From Asterias amurensis (taxonomy: Eukaryota > Echinodermata > Asteroidea > Forcipulatida > Asteriidae), in assembly GCF_032118995.1 (NCBI RefSeq), contig NC_092654.1, positions 14,020,284 to 14,084,283 on the forward strand: a stretch of DNA of 64,000 bases. Direction: 5' to 3'. The notes beneath the pieces were generated by a model. It made no database searches and was not told the origin of the DNA. It saw only the letters and a program-made list of their open reading frames with translations. Positions 32,401 through 44,148 of the stretch are shown piece after piece (position 1 is the stretch's first letter; each line of letters opens with the position of its first letter). The position numbers were made by a program, and so were the translations under genes.

Positions 32401-35400
32401 TCCCGTACCCGATGCATGCTGTAGATGGCACTGCTATCACTATAGTTCACAAAAACGCAATGTGACATTGAACTTCAGCGCTTGTGCCATTTGAATAACC
32501 TTCCCTTCATTGATGTTTGATGTTTAACCTCACACTGTCAGTGTCAATGTCAATAAGCTTCTGCTCACGTTTATTACATAGAGCAAGGACTGGTTCACAC
32601 TCGAAAACAGCTTAGGTTGGTAAAACTATGGAGGTAGAAATAAGAAAACCCAAGTACTGTATGCCCGTTGACGTGTTAAAGACACTGGACACCTTTGGTA
32701 AAGACTTTTTATAGCTCCATGGTAAAGACCAGTCTTCTCACTTGGAATATCTCAACATATGCATGAACTTACCAGTGAAAATTTTAGCTCAGTTGGTCGT
32801 CGAAGTTGCGAGATAATAATGGAAGAAAAAACACCCTTGTCACACGAGGTCTCGAAATCAAATTCGTGGAAAATTATTTCTTTTTCGAAAACTACGTCAC
32901 TCCAGAGGGAGCCTTTTCTCACAATGTTTTATATTATCAACCTCTCCCCATTACTCTTTACGAAGTAAGGTTTTATGCTAATAATTATTTTGAGCAATTA
33001 CCAATAGCGTCCATTGCCTTTGGCTTTCAATCATGCGAACAAAGTTGGTTCTACAAAATGTCGGACGTAGTTCACGAAGTAAAAGATAGCCACACCGGAT
33101 AATTCGAGGGGGATTTTGAGGGAATCATTGTATTTTGGGGCATCAGGTTGGCAAAGTGGATTCTTTCCTTGCCTTTCACCTATGTAGACCCCGGTTCGAA
33201 TCCCACCAATGGCCGGAATTTTGCATTTGTGGGTTGGGTTTTCAGTCCCTATCTGATTGCGTGGGTTTTCCCCATTTGGGGGGTTTCGTCCCACATCTAA
33301 AACTGAACATTTCTTCTTGTTTCCTACACATCCTGTCATTAATGCTAATCGTGCTGTTGGGTGTGTAATCAATAATTAAAAATAAAGATACTGTTAAAAC
33401 ATCCTCCTGACCAGTTCATTGTATAAATGTGTTGTCAGCCCAAAGTGTCGAATCCGAAAGCAATGTTTCCCTTGAAAGTGTGTATTTTTGTTCGTGGTGT
33501 AATTTCATGACTGAAACAAATTTCTGACTCGACACCAAATGGCGGACCGTATGGTGGTTGTGTTTCCAACCAGAGGCAAATTTATGTTATTATAGAACAC
33601 GCTGTAGGACTCTGTCGTTGCAGGACGAGGAGCTAGAATTCTTAAGTGCACAAATGTTGAGAGATTTTATGGCAGTGTGCCACCATAATTTATCTACTCT
33701 ACCAAAACAATTTGTATACATTCCGTTCATGTATAATACGGGATGCACCGTTACAGCTAAAAAAGACAAGTTTGTTTTTTCAAGAGCTTTGTACAGAATG
33801 CCACAGCTGTTTTACATTATGGCCATGTCATTTTAAATGAGAATAGGGAAAAACATAATTAAAAACATTAATTAAAAACATTTATTAATAATAAACTGAC
33901 ACATTGATTTGTTTGTACCAATTTTTTAAACCACAGACAGACGCTCGGCTGCATTCTGAGCCTTAGCAGGTAAATTGTTCATCTAGCAGTATCAAACTGT
34001 TGTTATATTGACGTCGGGCCGTAGTAAACAGTTGCACTTGCAGTTGTGTTCCTGTGAACGAAGTTTGACTTGCTGTCTGAGGTCATAGGTCATGGTTCTA
34101 AGAATCTCATGGGAGGGTTGGGTTTCTGGTTGTGAACGCTCTACAGTCCCACGTGACATACCGTCTTGTCACCATCTGGCCTACACTCCCTCGCAAGGGC
34201 ATTTGGTACGTGTCCTCCATGTTTGATTACAGTTACACTTACAGGGATTGAAGCTGTCATGGTTTTTGTCTTACACCGCTGTAGCGAGGGGTTTTGTTCT
34301 GCAATAATGCAAATTTCTCCTTTAGATTAGACTACGTTATTAATAACGCTATTTATGCACAGGGAAATAAAGAATTCCATGTTATTATTACAATGCCCAC
34401 TACACACACCCCCATTGGAAGATTTGAGTGTCACAATAATACACGGGCCGCTGTCAACATAAGCTGGCATTATTATGTTAATATTTCCATTTTAATATGT
34501 TCATTGTCATGAGACATGATCACCAACAAACTGACAACAAGATGACGAGAGGAAGATGTCATTGATAGATGCATCTAAACTTGACATTGTCGTCCGCGAC
34601 AGACGTCTGCCAACTACTACTACTAGTTCCATTGTCATATCCACATCATGCCCGATATCCTATGCTGGACCATGCCAAACGTCCTAGTTAGAGGGGTGTA
34701 TCAAGAGGGGTAAATGAGTTGCAGAGATGAGGGAGGGGCAAAACTTTAATAGCATCCAAAATGTGTATTATCAAATGCCAAAGGATGAAACCAAAATCAA
34801 ACTTGTTTAAATTTAAGTAAACAAAATAATACGCTTAGATTAACCTATAGGTAATATCTATCCATGTTTGTATACAAAAGCTTACTTAGAATAGATACAA
34901 AAAAGTGTTTAACAAAATGCAAAACGTAGAGGATTATTTCGAAAAGGGGAAGAAAGCCTGAACTCCATTTGTCATTGCCCAATGTACTTGGATGTACACA
35001 AAATAATGCGCGAGCCGCGGGAGGGGGGCAAAACTTTGCTAGCATCCAAAATTTGTATTATCAAATGCCAAAGGATGAAACCAAAATCAAACTTACTAAG
35101 TTTAAGTAAACAAATACGCTTAGATTAACCTATAAGTAATAATATCTGTACATGTTTGTATACAACAGCATACTTAGAATAGATACAAAAACAGTTTTTA
35201 ACAAAATGCAAAACATACGGGTCCCCTGGTGTATCATGTTCAATTAACTAAAACCTCCGGATCCCAACACCCATCGATACTAATACAAATGTGCATGTAC
35301 ATGTACATACAAGAACTCAGTACAGCCACAACTTGGATTATATTGAGCTGTAATACTTACAGCACTCACATGTCTAAAACAATAACAACCAACATACATT

Positions 35401-38012
35401 AACTGTCTCCATTAGAAGATAGAGTTGAAAAGGAATCATTCAGCCCAACGAGCGGAAGTGCCATCCGTCTAGATTAGATTTATTGAGATACTAATATACG
35501 ATGACTAGATAATGAAAGTGGGACGATCCCTTTGTTAAATAATTATTATTTTTCCTAGGACGCAGACATCCTGAAAGTATACTTCCCCAAAGATCACATA
35601 TAAGGCAGGGTGCAATTCAGTTGTCATGCTGAATAAACCTCAGACCTGAATGATTCGTTTCTGTGAGGACAAAGGCACCAAGGCATTTTCTCCTTGGTGT
35701 GGGCACTTTATGCAGCAATTGCGATTGCCTCCATGCCCCTTACGTCAATGTCTTGGTGCACTTGAAATGCTCCTCATTTATAGGGTGCCCCTTTACCCAT
35801 GAGAAAATGCCTTGGTGCCCTTGCCCTTCCAGAGATGAAACATCAACCCTGAGAAAGAATAGGTGTACCCTGCCTTTAAAGCCATTCGTAACCTGAAGAC
35901 CAGCATCCATTACACACTTCATGTGACCCAACATGAAATAACAAACGTGTGAAATGTCATACTCAATCAGTCACGAGAAAATCGTGTTGGACGGCGGTAA
36001 CAACAAATGTTTTCAGACATCGTTTTTTCGACTTGATGGTCAAAGCTAATTTGTTTTATATTGATTTCTTTAAAATTTCAGGCAAAAAGATATTAGAAAT
36101 GTTTTCATCCATTATCATACTTGTTATATCATGTAAGTAATGAGTAAATCTATCAACTGTAAGCTGTGTATTTTCATTATGTCCTTCGGTACACCCTTTA
36201 ATGAGCACGACATCTTCAAAAAGCACAGCGTCCCTGTTTTTGACATTTAATTCAATTATCAACCAGACAATTTAATTTGAACTGTCTGCCGTTTTTCCAG
36301 AGGTAATTCACGAGTGCCAATTTGATCACCAATATTGTGCTTGTTCTTTCCCTTCTTCATGTCATCATTACGGTTTGGTTTTATAAACATATCTCTGTAT
36401 AACTATGAAACAAATATTTGCTTTTATTTTTGTTTATTTATTTACATATTTTTATTTAATTTTTGAAAAGTATTTAACTGTCCTCCGTCCGGTTTCCCTC
36501 CATCCTACAATCTAGACCATTTTAAAGACAGTGGTAATTATTGGTAATTGCCAAAGACAAGTCTTCTCACTTTGCGTTTCTCAACATTATGCATAAAATA
36601 ACAAGCACCCTTGTCACAGAGTCGGCGCTTTCAAAAACAGAGAGGTAAAAAACCGAGAGGTAAAAAAATAAAAGGTATACTTTGCCTTAAAAAGTGGAGC
36701 ATCAATTCACACGGTCAGCTCCCAGCCTTAAATATTTATTTTCATCTTAAAATATTTCTTCTCCCCTGATCGTGTCACCAAGAGTTGCCTTTTTGGTATT
36801 GTTTCGGGCGATTTTGCACTAAAATATATATATATTTGATATAAGTTCTGGCAGATCTATAAGTATCTTGCGTCTGTGATCGCCACGAAGTCATACAGCA
36901 CCTGTGCTGGATTGGAAGGGGTGTAACAGCTGATAAGAACTTGATCACATAGTATGAGTATCATTTTTTTTTCTTTCTTTTTTTCGACAAGGGCAATCCT
37001 GCCGCACGTGACTTGACGAAAGTGTAATATTATTGTTTGAGACATCCTTAACACATATCAGGCACACTGAAATATTAACGAGTGCAGACCACGACCAATT
37101 GGCGACTTAGTACGGTTCGCTGGGCCGAGACGGCCCGATGGTTTGTCTCCGATCTCTCTCTGCCTCCTCGATTGAGACTAATTATCTGTCTAGGGCATTG
37201 AGGAATAATATTAATATGTAAGACGATCATTTCAATGATTTGGGGTTTAACAACAAATCATTTAGAATTCACCCACAGTCAGTTTCCCTTGTAGGTTATT
37301 ATTTGATAATTTTAATTATTAACCATATATATATTATGTATTATGTTTGTATACTGGACCGCGTCATTCAATTTAATTTCATGAATTGCATTACTAGATT
37401 AGGTTATTTAAAATTAGATTTGTATTTGTTCATTTATTTATTTGTTCATTGATAAAAAAAATATTTAAAAAATCAGCATAACAATCTTAGAGGAAATATT
37501 TGACTTTTGACTTGTAATTGTGTCACTGGATGTGGGCTATCAAGTAACTATCGTTTTCATTTAAAAACTATCTATACCTGAGTTGAAATAGAACGAACAT
37601 TTTGATGTGACAACTACTTCCTTGTAACGTCCATGAAAACGAAATATCATTCTAAATGTTAAGTTGGTAGTAGGTTGGGTTTTTTTTATCGTGGGTGTTT
37701 CTTGCTTGCATGTACATGTACTACAGGCCCATATGCTTCGTTTTTGTAAAGGACAAAGGCACCAAGACATTTTCTCCTCGGTAACATGGTAAAATTGTAA
37801 ACTTCTACTACAGCATTTTAAGGGCAACATTGGCATCGACCATGCAGGCGGCATTGTGCAAATCAAGTTTACTTACCAAACCCATCATTAAGAACAAATC
37901 CAGCCAAAAGAAAACCGGTTAACATCAGCGGCACAAAAGACGATCGGCGACGTTTTAAACGGCATTTGAGAATGTTCAGGGATCTTGAGTTAAGTTGCGA
38001 TTGCAATGCCAT
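26471..38012 (-). CDS. Carbohydrate sulfotransferase B (Sulfotransfer_2 family), first-exon form 1b
   Basis: Golgi type II sulfotransferase using PAPS; acceptor sugar unknown. Minus-strand exons: 38012-37877 (start, anchor), 28892-28819, 27412-26471 (catalytic). Phases agree (G + GT makes Gly), giving 383 residues. Exon 1b encodes a 25-residue basic tail and an anchor of about 16-18 residues (VPLMLTGFLLAGFVL). The phosphosulfate loop is at 134-140 (IPKVGCT, then NWKR) and the 3'-phosphate motif at 196-207 (VRHPLERILSGF), both canonical. MYKMCQPCMINYDIIGKF follows. The catalytic exon opens VPCDASCKWL. A 9-kb intron separates the anchor exon from exon 2. A second candidate first exon lies at 41660-41783. 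The gene converges on sulfotransferase A, its likely inverted paralogue. Confidence 0.92.
29190..29445. repeat. TTAA-MITE, diverged
   Basis: TTCTCACTTGGTGGATCCC, CATATGCATAAAATAACAAA and GAGCCGTTTCTCACAATC blocks in reverse order relative to the 5143 copy. Termini are eroded. Confidence 0.65.
29700..30800. repeat. Tandem array, unit about 117-120 bp, nine to ten copies
   Basis: The landmark ACTCTGAAGTCCCA recurs near 29826, 29945, 30064, 30178, 30299, 30411, 30531, 30656 and 30772. Each unit also has TTTGTGTTTCGCTGTCCT, AACAATGTTAATTTTACAAA and TAATTTGGCAATTCCCA. Units are about 85-95% alike by eye. In the long intron of sulfotransferase B. Confidence 0.9.
31374..31524. repeat. AGGACTAGTCC palindromic MITE, best copy
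   Basis: From GGGGTGGATTTCACAAAGAG to CTCTTTGTGAAATCGACCCC, with GTCCTAACTTAGGACTAG in both halves. About 150 bp and almost fully palindromic. Confidence 0.85.
32676..33021. repeat. TTAA-MITE, nearly full length, inverse
   Basis: Starts TTAAAGACACTGGACACCTT, ends CCAATAGCGTCCATTGCCTT. Contains the GAGGTCTCGAAATCAAATTC and GGGAGCCTTTTCTCACAATG blocks. Confidence 0.8.
33140..33390 (+). repeat. tRNA-derived SINE, plus strand
   Basis: CAGGTTGGCAAAGTGGATTC (A-box region) and CCGGTTCGAATCCCAC (B-box) are followed by a body with GTGGGTTTTCCCCATTTGGG and CCCACATCTAAAACTGAACA, ending in an A-rich tail near 33390. The body matches the element at 63055-63345. Confidence 0.75.
34733..35220. repeat. Direct duplication of about 195 bp
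   Basis: 34733-34928 and 35024-35218 share GGCAAAACTTT, TAGCATCCAAAAT, ATTATCAAATGCCAAAGGAT and ATAGATACAAAAA, about 90% alike, with some 95 bp of other sequence between them. Confidence 0.85.
35670..35860. repeat. CAGGCCTG-type MITE
   Basis: GGCACCAAGGCATTTTCTCC, GCGATTGCCTCCATGCCCC and GAGAAAATGCCTTGGTGCCC are present in both orientations. Termini not clear. Confidence 0.6.
36522..36640. repeat. TTAA-MITE fragment
   Basis: TTAAAGACAGTGGTAATTAT then AAGTCTTCTCACTTTGCGTT; ends within about 120 bp. Confidence 0.65.
37728..37862. repeat. CAGGCCTG-type MITE, partial
   Basis: CAGGCCCATATGCTTCGTTT and GGCACCAAGACATTTTCTCC as in the 17130 copy. It ends about 15 bases before the splice donor of exon 1b. 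Confidence 0.6.
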
Positions 38013-38031
38013 CTTGACAGTGCAAAGTGTG

Positions 38032-38307
38032 GTCACACAGTGACAGCTAGCTATATAACCATAGAGCTAGGACTCTGTGCTATATCTAACGATTCGAACC
38101 GAGGAGATAGAAATACCTCCATGTTCGAACCTATAGCTAGTAGGCTAGTATAGGCCTTGTGTACTGTCACACAGTGACAGCTAGCTACATGTATATAACC
38201 ATAGAGCTAGGACTCTGTGCTATAACTAACGATTCGAACCGTGGAGATAGAAATACCTCCATGTTCGAACCTATAGCTAGTAGGCTAGTATAGGCCTTGT
38301 GTACTGT
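38032..38307. repeat. Tandem duplication upstream of exon 1b
   Basis: Two nearly identical units (38032-38166 and 38167-38307) share ACACAGTGACAGCTAGCTA, AGAGCTAGGACTCTGTGCTA and TACCTCCATGTTCGAACCTA. The second has a few inserted bases. They lie directly upstream of the exon 1b start codon (38012), in the likely promoter or 5'UTR. Confidence 0.9.
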
Positions 38308-39626
38308 GGTTCCCTGCCAAGCCAGCTCTTGTTAATAAAGTTAGCTCTATTAATGGATACAATGTTAAGAATGTACGCCATACTTCAGTACTAAATATTT
38401 CCCGTGGTTCGCAGTACTTATAGCGGAAAATAATTGTCTTGGTTTCCTAGCTCTTTGGTTTTACCATCACTAGTTGCATTGAGTATCGCAAATGGTTCAG
38501 CAGGTGCGTTATGTAATATTGGCAATTTAAGCAGGTGAGTTTATTGGTGATCGTTTGAGCATGTAGGTAGCTCCATGATTTGAGAGAATAGTTGAGAGAA
38601 TAGTGAAAGCACCGCACTGCGTACACCAATTTTCTTATAAACAAACTCATTTGTCTCAGTGACGCTCCTCAACGGCCCCTTTGACCACACATACCACCAG
38701 AGTGTGCTCGGCAGACATTCGTATGAAAATATTTTAACTTCTACCTAGGCTGACCCCCGTGGGCTCCCGGTCTAAACACGGGAATTGCTATTGTTTCAAA
38801 CCGCGCGTTCATTTTCGTCAACCTCTACCCCCTCGGGATCGAGATGAGGCAGACCCGTCATTGAGCTGCATCAACTGACTGAAGACGTTTCTCCCCATGG
38901 GAAGGAATACATGTCATGTCACCATAAATAATAGTCGGAAAATATAGTTAGTGGCTAGCACCTTGTACTTTTCGACCTTAAGTTTCAACGAGGGCTACCA
39001 ATGACAACACAACATACGTGACTGGTGTAACCATGGATGTATAATGTAACCGTCCTTAGGTGTAAGATAAGCAATCAAGTGGGGGAGAGAAACGAGGTAG
39101 AGACAGCAGAAAGCCGATAGGAAAAGCAGGGGATGATTAGATGAGAGGGCAGGGGGGGGGGGCTCCATTTCACCATTTCACAAAGCACGATATATAAGAA
39201 TCAGCTTTTAAGAATTTTACCTCCATGAGATGAGTTCAAGTGATTTGTATTGTGACACCACCACACTTACAAGCAATTAAGATTGGTATGCAAGTCAAGA
39301 TAAACCATATTTATAGCTCCTTGTAAATTCAGCCATATATAGGGCACATCCATTTTCACCATGGCATTGCAAGCCAAACATTGATTATTGCCATAATATT
39401 AATAGTGATTATCAAACTTATCGACAAGATCTGACTGTGTATAAGATGATAAGACCGAAAACATGTTGTCCATCACTTACGAGTTATTTTTAAAATGTGT
39501 AAACAAGTATTCCGTGGAAGAAGGGCATGCCGTAGAGCGTTCATGTAATAACAAAATTGTAACACAAATGTTAAAAGGCGTTTTGACTAAAAATAAATAT
39601 AACGTTTGGAGTTTAGATTGGGATAT

Positions 39627-39938
39627 GGGGGGTCGATTTCACAAAGATAGTCCCAAACTTAAATGGGGGTGCACAATGTTAAATATGGCTCAATTAACAG
39701 TGTTCTCAGCCTACTTTTTATTTCAATTTTTGTCTGTAAATTTAAAAATGGTTGTTACTTAGCCTCTGTGATTCGATGACGGTTTTTTCTTCTTCAATAA
39801 ACCATGTTATGTACGTTTCTGACTGAGGAAGTCATGGGACTCTTTATGGGTTAATAGGACTAAGGACGAGTTACTCGAGGACGAGTATCAACTCGTCCCG
39901 ACTCGAGCTAAGACTAGTCTTAACTCTTTGTGAATTCA
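39627..39938. repeat. AGGACTAGTCC palindromic MITE, split
   Basis: Starts GGGGGGTCGATTTCACAAAG and ends TAACTCTTTGTGAATTCATG; about 200 bp of unrelated sequence separates the halves. Confidence 0.6.
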
Positions 39939-40112
39939 TGTTGAAAGCCACCCAGGAGTAGGCCTGCCCCATTGCTATGTCATTGTGCCAATCCCTCTCG
40001 ATACTATATCGCCGGCATAAACCTCATGTAAAACAATGACTATTCTGATTTTAAAAAAATCAAATCAAACATGTATTGCTTGTCATCGATTGATGGGAAG
40101 GAGGTTGTCCCT

Positions 40113-40495
40113 TTAAAGGCGGTGGACACTATTGGTAATTACTCAAAATATTTATTAGCATGAAACCTTTCTTGGTGACGAGTAATGGGGAGAGGTTGAT
40201 GGTATAAAACATTGTGAGAAACGGCTCCCTTTGAAGTGCCATAGTTTTCGAGAAAGAAGTAATTTTCCACGAATTTGATTTTGAGACCTCAGATTTAGAA
40301 CTTGAGGTCTCGAAATCAACCATCTAAACGCACACAACTTCGTGTGACAAGGGTGTTTTTTCTTTCATTATCTCGCAAGTTTGACGACCAATTGAGCTCA
40401 AATTTTCACAGGTTTGTTATTTTATGCATATGTTGAGATACACTAACTGTGAAGGCTAGTCCTTGACAATTACCAATAGTGTCCACTGCCTTTAA
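40113..40495. repeat. TTAA-MITE, full length reference copy
   Basis: Flanked by TTAA on both sides. Left terminus AGGCGGTGGACACTATTGG, right terminus CCAATAGTGTCCACTGCCT. About 383 bp, with every internal block intact. Best copy in the window. Confidence 0.92.
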
Positions 40496-41659
40496 CAAAA
40501 TGACGAGCATTCACTAAAAACAAACAGCAACCACACGATGTTTTTAACCCGGGGGAGGTTGGACCAATAGTGGGTGTTTGATGGGTCACACAAGCTGAAC
40601 AGTTGTCGGCTTTTACATAGCGCATTGAGCTTTATAATAAGGTGAGACTGGTAAAATGGTTGTTTGAGCTTTCATGTGGTGACACAACAGATGTGTTTGT
40701 ATTTTGGCACCACTAAGTCAAAAAGTCAACATATAGTTTGTGTATGCTGTCACTTCCTGCACAAAATCATGCTCGAACCGACATGAGTTATTTCAGCATA
40801 ATGGTTACCTTTGATATTGATGTATGGTATCTACTTTGTATACACCAATCTGTTGTTTACTCCCACCTGTTGTTTATTTAACATTTAAAAGTGTTAAAAT
40901 TAATCCTTGAATATGGTAATAACATAGTACAAAGACCAAAGTGTGGAATGGGAGTCCCCCACCTCCAACCTCAATTTTATGGATACCATGGAGCAATAAA
41001 CTGACCCCATCGCCCAATAAACATCTCAAAATCTTCCTCGGATTCCTGGAACAGGATGATGGGAGGGGTAGTGTCGTCGTTGTATGGTGTAACCAAGCCA
41101 AGAGGAACCCATTTATTCCTCCATGCTTCCACCCCACCCAAATGCACAAGAAAATTAATGTTTTTCAGCTTGATGTCATTTCCTCGGCCTCTCTTACCCC
41201 CAAACTAAAATATCTTACTATGGGAGATGGGGTGTGCCACAAATTATAATACTATAATTAATGATTGACGTAGATTTTATTGCCAACGGAACTATTTCTC
41301 TCGACTCTTTATATGTTCTGGGCAAATTCGGCTAGCTACTTTGTTTGTTCATGGAGGAATAAATTAGATGGTTTGTTGTATCATGGAGGAAGGCATTGTA
41401 TGGATGGCAACCGTCCGTTTTTAATCGTCATGGAGCTAGGTTGTGTAGTACCTCCATGGATTGTTGGTATTTTGATGTAGTGGCAACTATACGTGTAACC
41501 ATGGAGTAATAAAAAGAAACGTACCTTAAAACAAAACATCAAAACATCAGTATCGTTTTTAGTTTTTTTTTTTTTTATCGTGAATGTTTCTCATGCATGC
41601 ATGCGTTTGCTTTTCTTTCCCCTTAAAAGTACTAAACGATGGAAGTAAATTTTACTTAC

Positions 41660-41783
41660 CAAACTCGTGAAATACAAATCCAGCCAAAAGGAAACTGGTT
41701 AACATCAGCAGAACAAAAGACGATCGTCGATGTTTAAAACGGCACTTCAGAAAGTTTAGTGATAGTTCCGATTGCGATGCCAT
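41660..41783 (-). CDS. Alternative first exon 1a of sulfotransferase B
   Basis: Starts at ATG 41783 and ends at donor GTAAGT after 41660. Its 41 codons plus one base end in the same phase as exon 1b, so it can splice to 28892 and give a 379-residue protein. MASQSELSLNFLKCRFKHRR then SSFVLLMLTSFLLAGFVF is clearly homologous to exon 1b (about two thirds identical), with four fewer residues. The sequence around the ATG is also alike (GCACTGTaAAGATGGCAT). There is no second catalytic exon downstream for its own use. This is either a true alternative promoter and exon or the remains of a duplicated gene. Confidence 0.75.
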
Positions 41784-42483
41784 CTTTACAGTGCAAAATG
41801 TGGTCACACACAAGCTACCTACATAACATAAACCTAGCTATATAGGCCATGTCATTAGCCAGCTCTGCAGTACAGTACCAGGATACCACTTAATCAGCAC
41901 AACTGGCAGCCAGCCACACGCGCATTATAATGATGAGGTTGTGGGAAACTGTTTACGTCTGTCTCTGCACGGACCTCTCGCAGTGCGGTGTTTATCGCTC
42001 TACACGTGATACACACACCGACCCATAGGCATCCCTTAACCCAGTCGGATACCGAGGGGTCAGTTCGGTGTATAGATCAAGGTCTTGCTCAATGACTATA
42101 TAGAATGCCTATGTTTTAGCATGGAGGTATAGGAAGTTATATGTTTTAAACATGGAGCAATTTTTGCTCTATTGTTTATAATAAAAGTATGTTCCTTCAT
42201 TTTTCTCGAATCGAGAGAGATCGGCTGTCAATAGCTTCTAGTTTGTCTGCTCAGAACTAAGGTCCGTGGTGCCATTTGTATTTATGTCGTAAATCTGCTT
42301 TTGCATAGTCTGGAGCTCCCGCTATAGGAGTTTATGGATCAAGAGTGGTCTTCAAAGAATGTATTCGGCGAATAGGCCTAGAAACATTTATTTTCTAAGT
42401 GAACATTTTATTATTTGTTTTCATGTGGGTTGGCTGTTTTCAAGTGTATATTTAAAAAGCACCGGGCATTTTTTTTTTCATTT

Positions 42484-42836
42484 GAAGGGAGACACCTTTA
42501 GTAATTGGCAAAGACCAGTATTCTCATTTGGTGAACTCATGATGTATCCCAACAGTATGAAACAACGAATCTCATGTGAAAATTTGGACTCGTCAAGAAA
42601 AACAACCTTGCTGCAAAAAAGGCTTCAGACGCTGAAGTAACACTTCAATGATAAATAACCCCTTTCTCAAATACAATGTTCTAAGCCGTTTCTCACAATG
42701 TTTTATATTCTATCAGCCATTGCTTATTATCAATGCAGTGGTAATAAGCAATTAGCCAAAAATCACTCAGTGCATTGAGTGGTTTTTGTTTGGCTAACAA
42801 TTATTTTTTAGTAATTACCAATAGAGTCCAGTGTAA
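42484..42836. repeat. TTAA-MITE, strongly diverged
   Basis: GGGAGACACCTTTAGTAATT to TTACCAATAGAGTCCAGTGT with CCGTTTCTCACAATGTTTTA between; TTAA ends lost. Confidence 0.6.
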
Positions 42837-43349
42837 AAGGACCCTTTTAACATAACGTATATGAAATTGCCATTGCGGCCCTCTATTTCTACATCCATGG
42901 TTCCCTTGCTCTATGATGGTTCTAACTAAGCAGACGAGATGGGACTCAGCTTGATGTGGTGGCTGTCGCCCTAAAATATTTAAGTACACGCGGGAATTCA
43001 CTAGATGTTCAATTTTGTCAACCTCTACCCCTCGGGATCGAGATGAGGGAGACCCGTCATTGAGCTTCATCAACTGACTGAAGACGTTTCACCCCATGGG
43101 CAGGAATACATGTCCGCACAAATAATAATCGAGAAAATAGTTACATGTAGTGGCTTGCACGTTTTGAACCTAGCAGAGTCTTTCTCCGGATACCCCTTTT
43201 TTCAATCATAATGATTGTGGCTTCTTTTATAGCGCACATGTCCGTCACTCAGTGACGCTCCTGGCGCGGTCACATACAGTATTTTCTGCAAAATGTGGGA
43301 CTACGTTTTTGAATTATGAGAGCTAATCCTTGGTATATAGCATCATGTA

Positions 43350-43545
43350 ATGTTTTACAAGGTGCTGTGGCACAATTTGCTGCCGATTGGACCAGGAACA
43401 CCGGGGCGCGCCCCTTCTCTTTTCGATAGGTGCCCTGGGTTTAATATTTTACATAATAGCACATTGGACCAACGGCTTAACGTCCCATCCGAAGGCTAAA
43501 CGACATACAAAATTCACTGTTCATGTGACTGCCTGGTGTGACACT
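43350..43545 (-). repeat. SINE body without tRNA head
   Basis: GACCAGGAACACCGGGGCGC, CCCTTCTCTTTTCGATA and CAACGGCTTAACGTCCCATC match the element at 57580-57872. The promoter-bearing end is absent. Confidence 0.65.
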
Positions 43546-44148
43546 AGAAGTAGTCAAAATGGTAGGGGCAAAGGCGTCAAACGCTACTGAAAAATGGGGG
43601 GCGAGCAAGTTTTAAAAAAATATCTTAAATTATTTACAACCCATAACATTACCTTTACGTTTAATTTCTGTGTTATACTTGTTCCCTATATTTGGTTTGA
43701 CCAGGAGGCAAGTTACAGGGAGTGATAGTTAATAGTAACATCATCCGATTGGGTTTGGGAATGGGTTTTCCTTATGTATACAACCGATATTCTATTTTAC
43801 CAAGTACAAACATCGTATGCACAGTCCTTTTTAGTTGTAACAAAATTGCGACAAATTATTCGGTAAAATAAAGAGAAATCTTTATGTTTTTTGTTTCCTT
43901 TCTTTTTCTTTTATTTTAAGATTTTTTACCTTAAAATTTACTGACAATTTCTACCGCGTGTATCAGCTGACTTGAGCAGAAATTCCCGCCCTGCGCAATG
44001 GCTGAACCAGCACCTCTCTTTCACACCCTTTTCCTTCCAAAACAACTCCCGTCTCTCCCGAAGAGGGAGCAGAAAGCACATACCAAGCAGTGGATGAAAA
44101 AGTAGAGAACACCATTATTTACACTTGGCCGTGTGGTATCCATAGAGT

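Larger units (their letters stand above)
28893..37876 (-). other. Long intron of sulfotransferase B (about 9 kb)
   Basis: No coding sequence recognised. It carries TTAA-MITEs (29190, 32676, 36522), the array of about 117-bp repeats (29700-30800), an AGGACTAGTCC palindrome (31374), a plus-strand SINE (33140), a 195-bp duplication (34733 and 35024), two CAGGCCTG-type MITEs (35670, 37728) and otherwise AT-rich sequence. Confidence 0.6.
38013..41659. other. Region between first exons 1b and 1a
   Basis: No coding exon found. Includes the tandem duplication at 38032-38307, a conserved block at about 38805-38960 that recurs upstream of exon 1a (43010-43165), an interrupted AGGACTAGTCC element (39627-39938) and a full TTAA-MITE (40113-40495). 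The remainder has scattered CCTCCATGG-like words. Confidence 0.55.

Noticed and set aside
40941-41249. 102-codon plus-strand frame with a Pro-rich start
   Set aside because: No homology recognised, no exon signals, and it lies between alternative first exons of a gene on the other strand.
43010-43165. Second catalytic region for exon 1a
   Set aside because: I looked for PKVGCT- and VRHP-type motifs between 28900 and 41660 on both strands and found none, so exon 1a has no private catalytic exon in this window.
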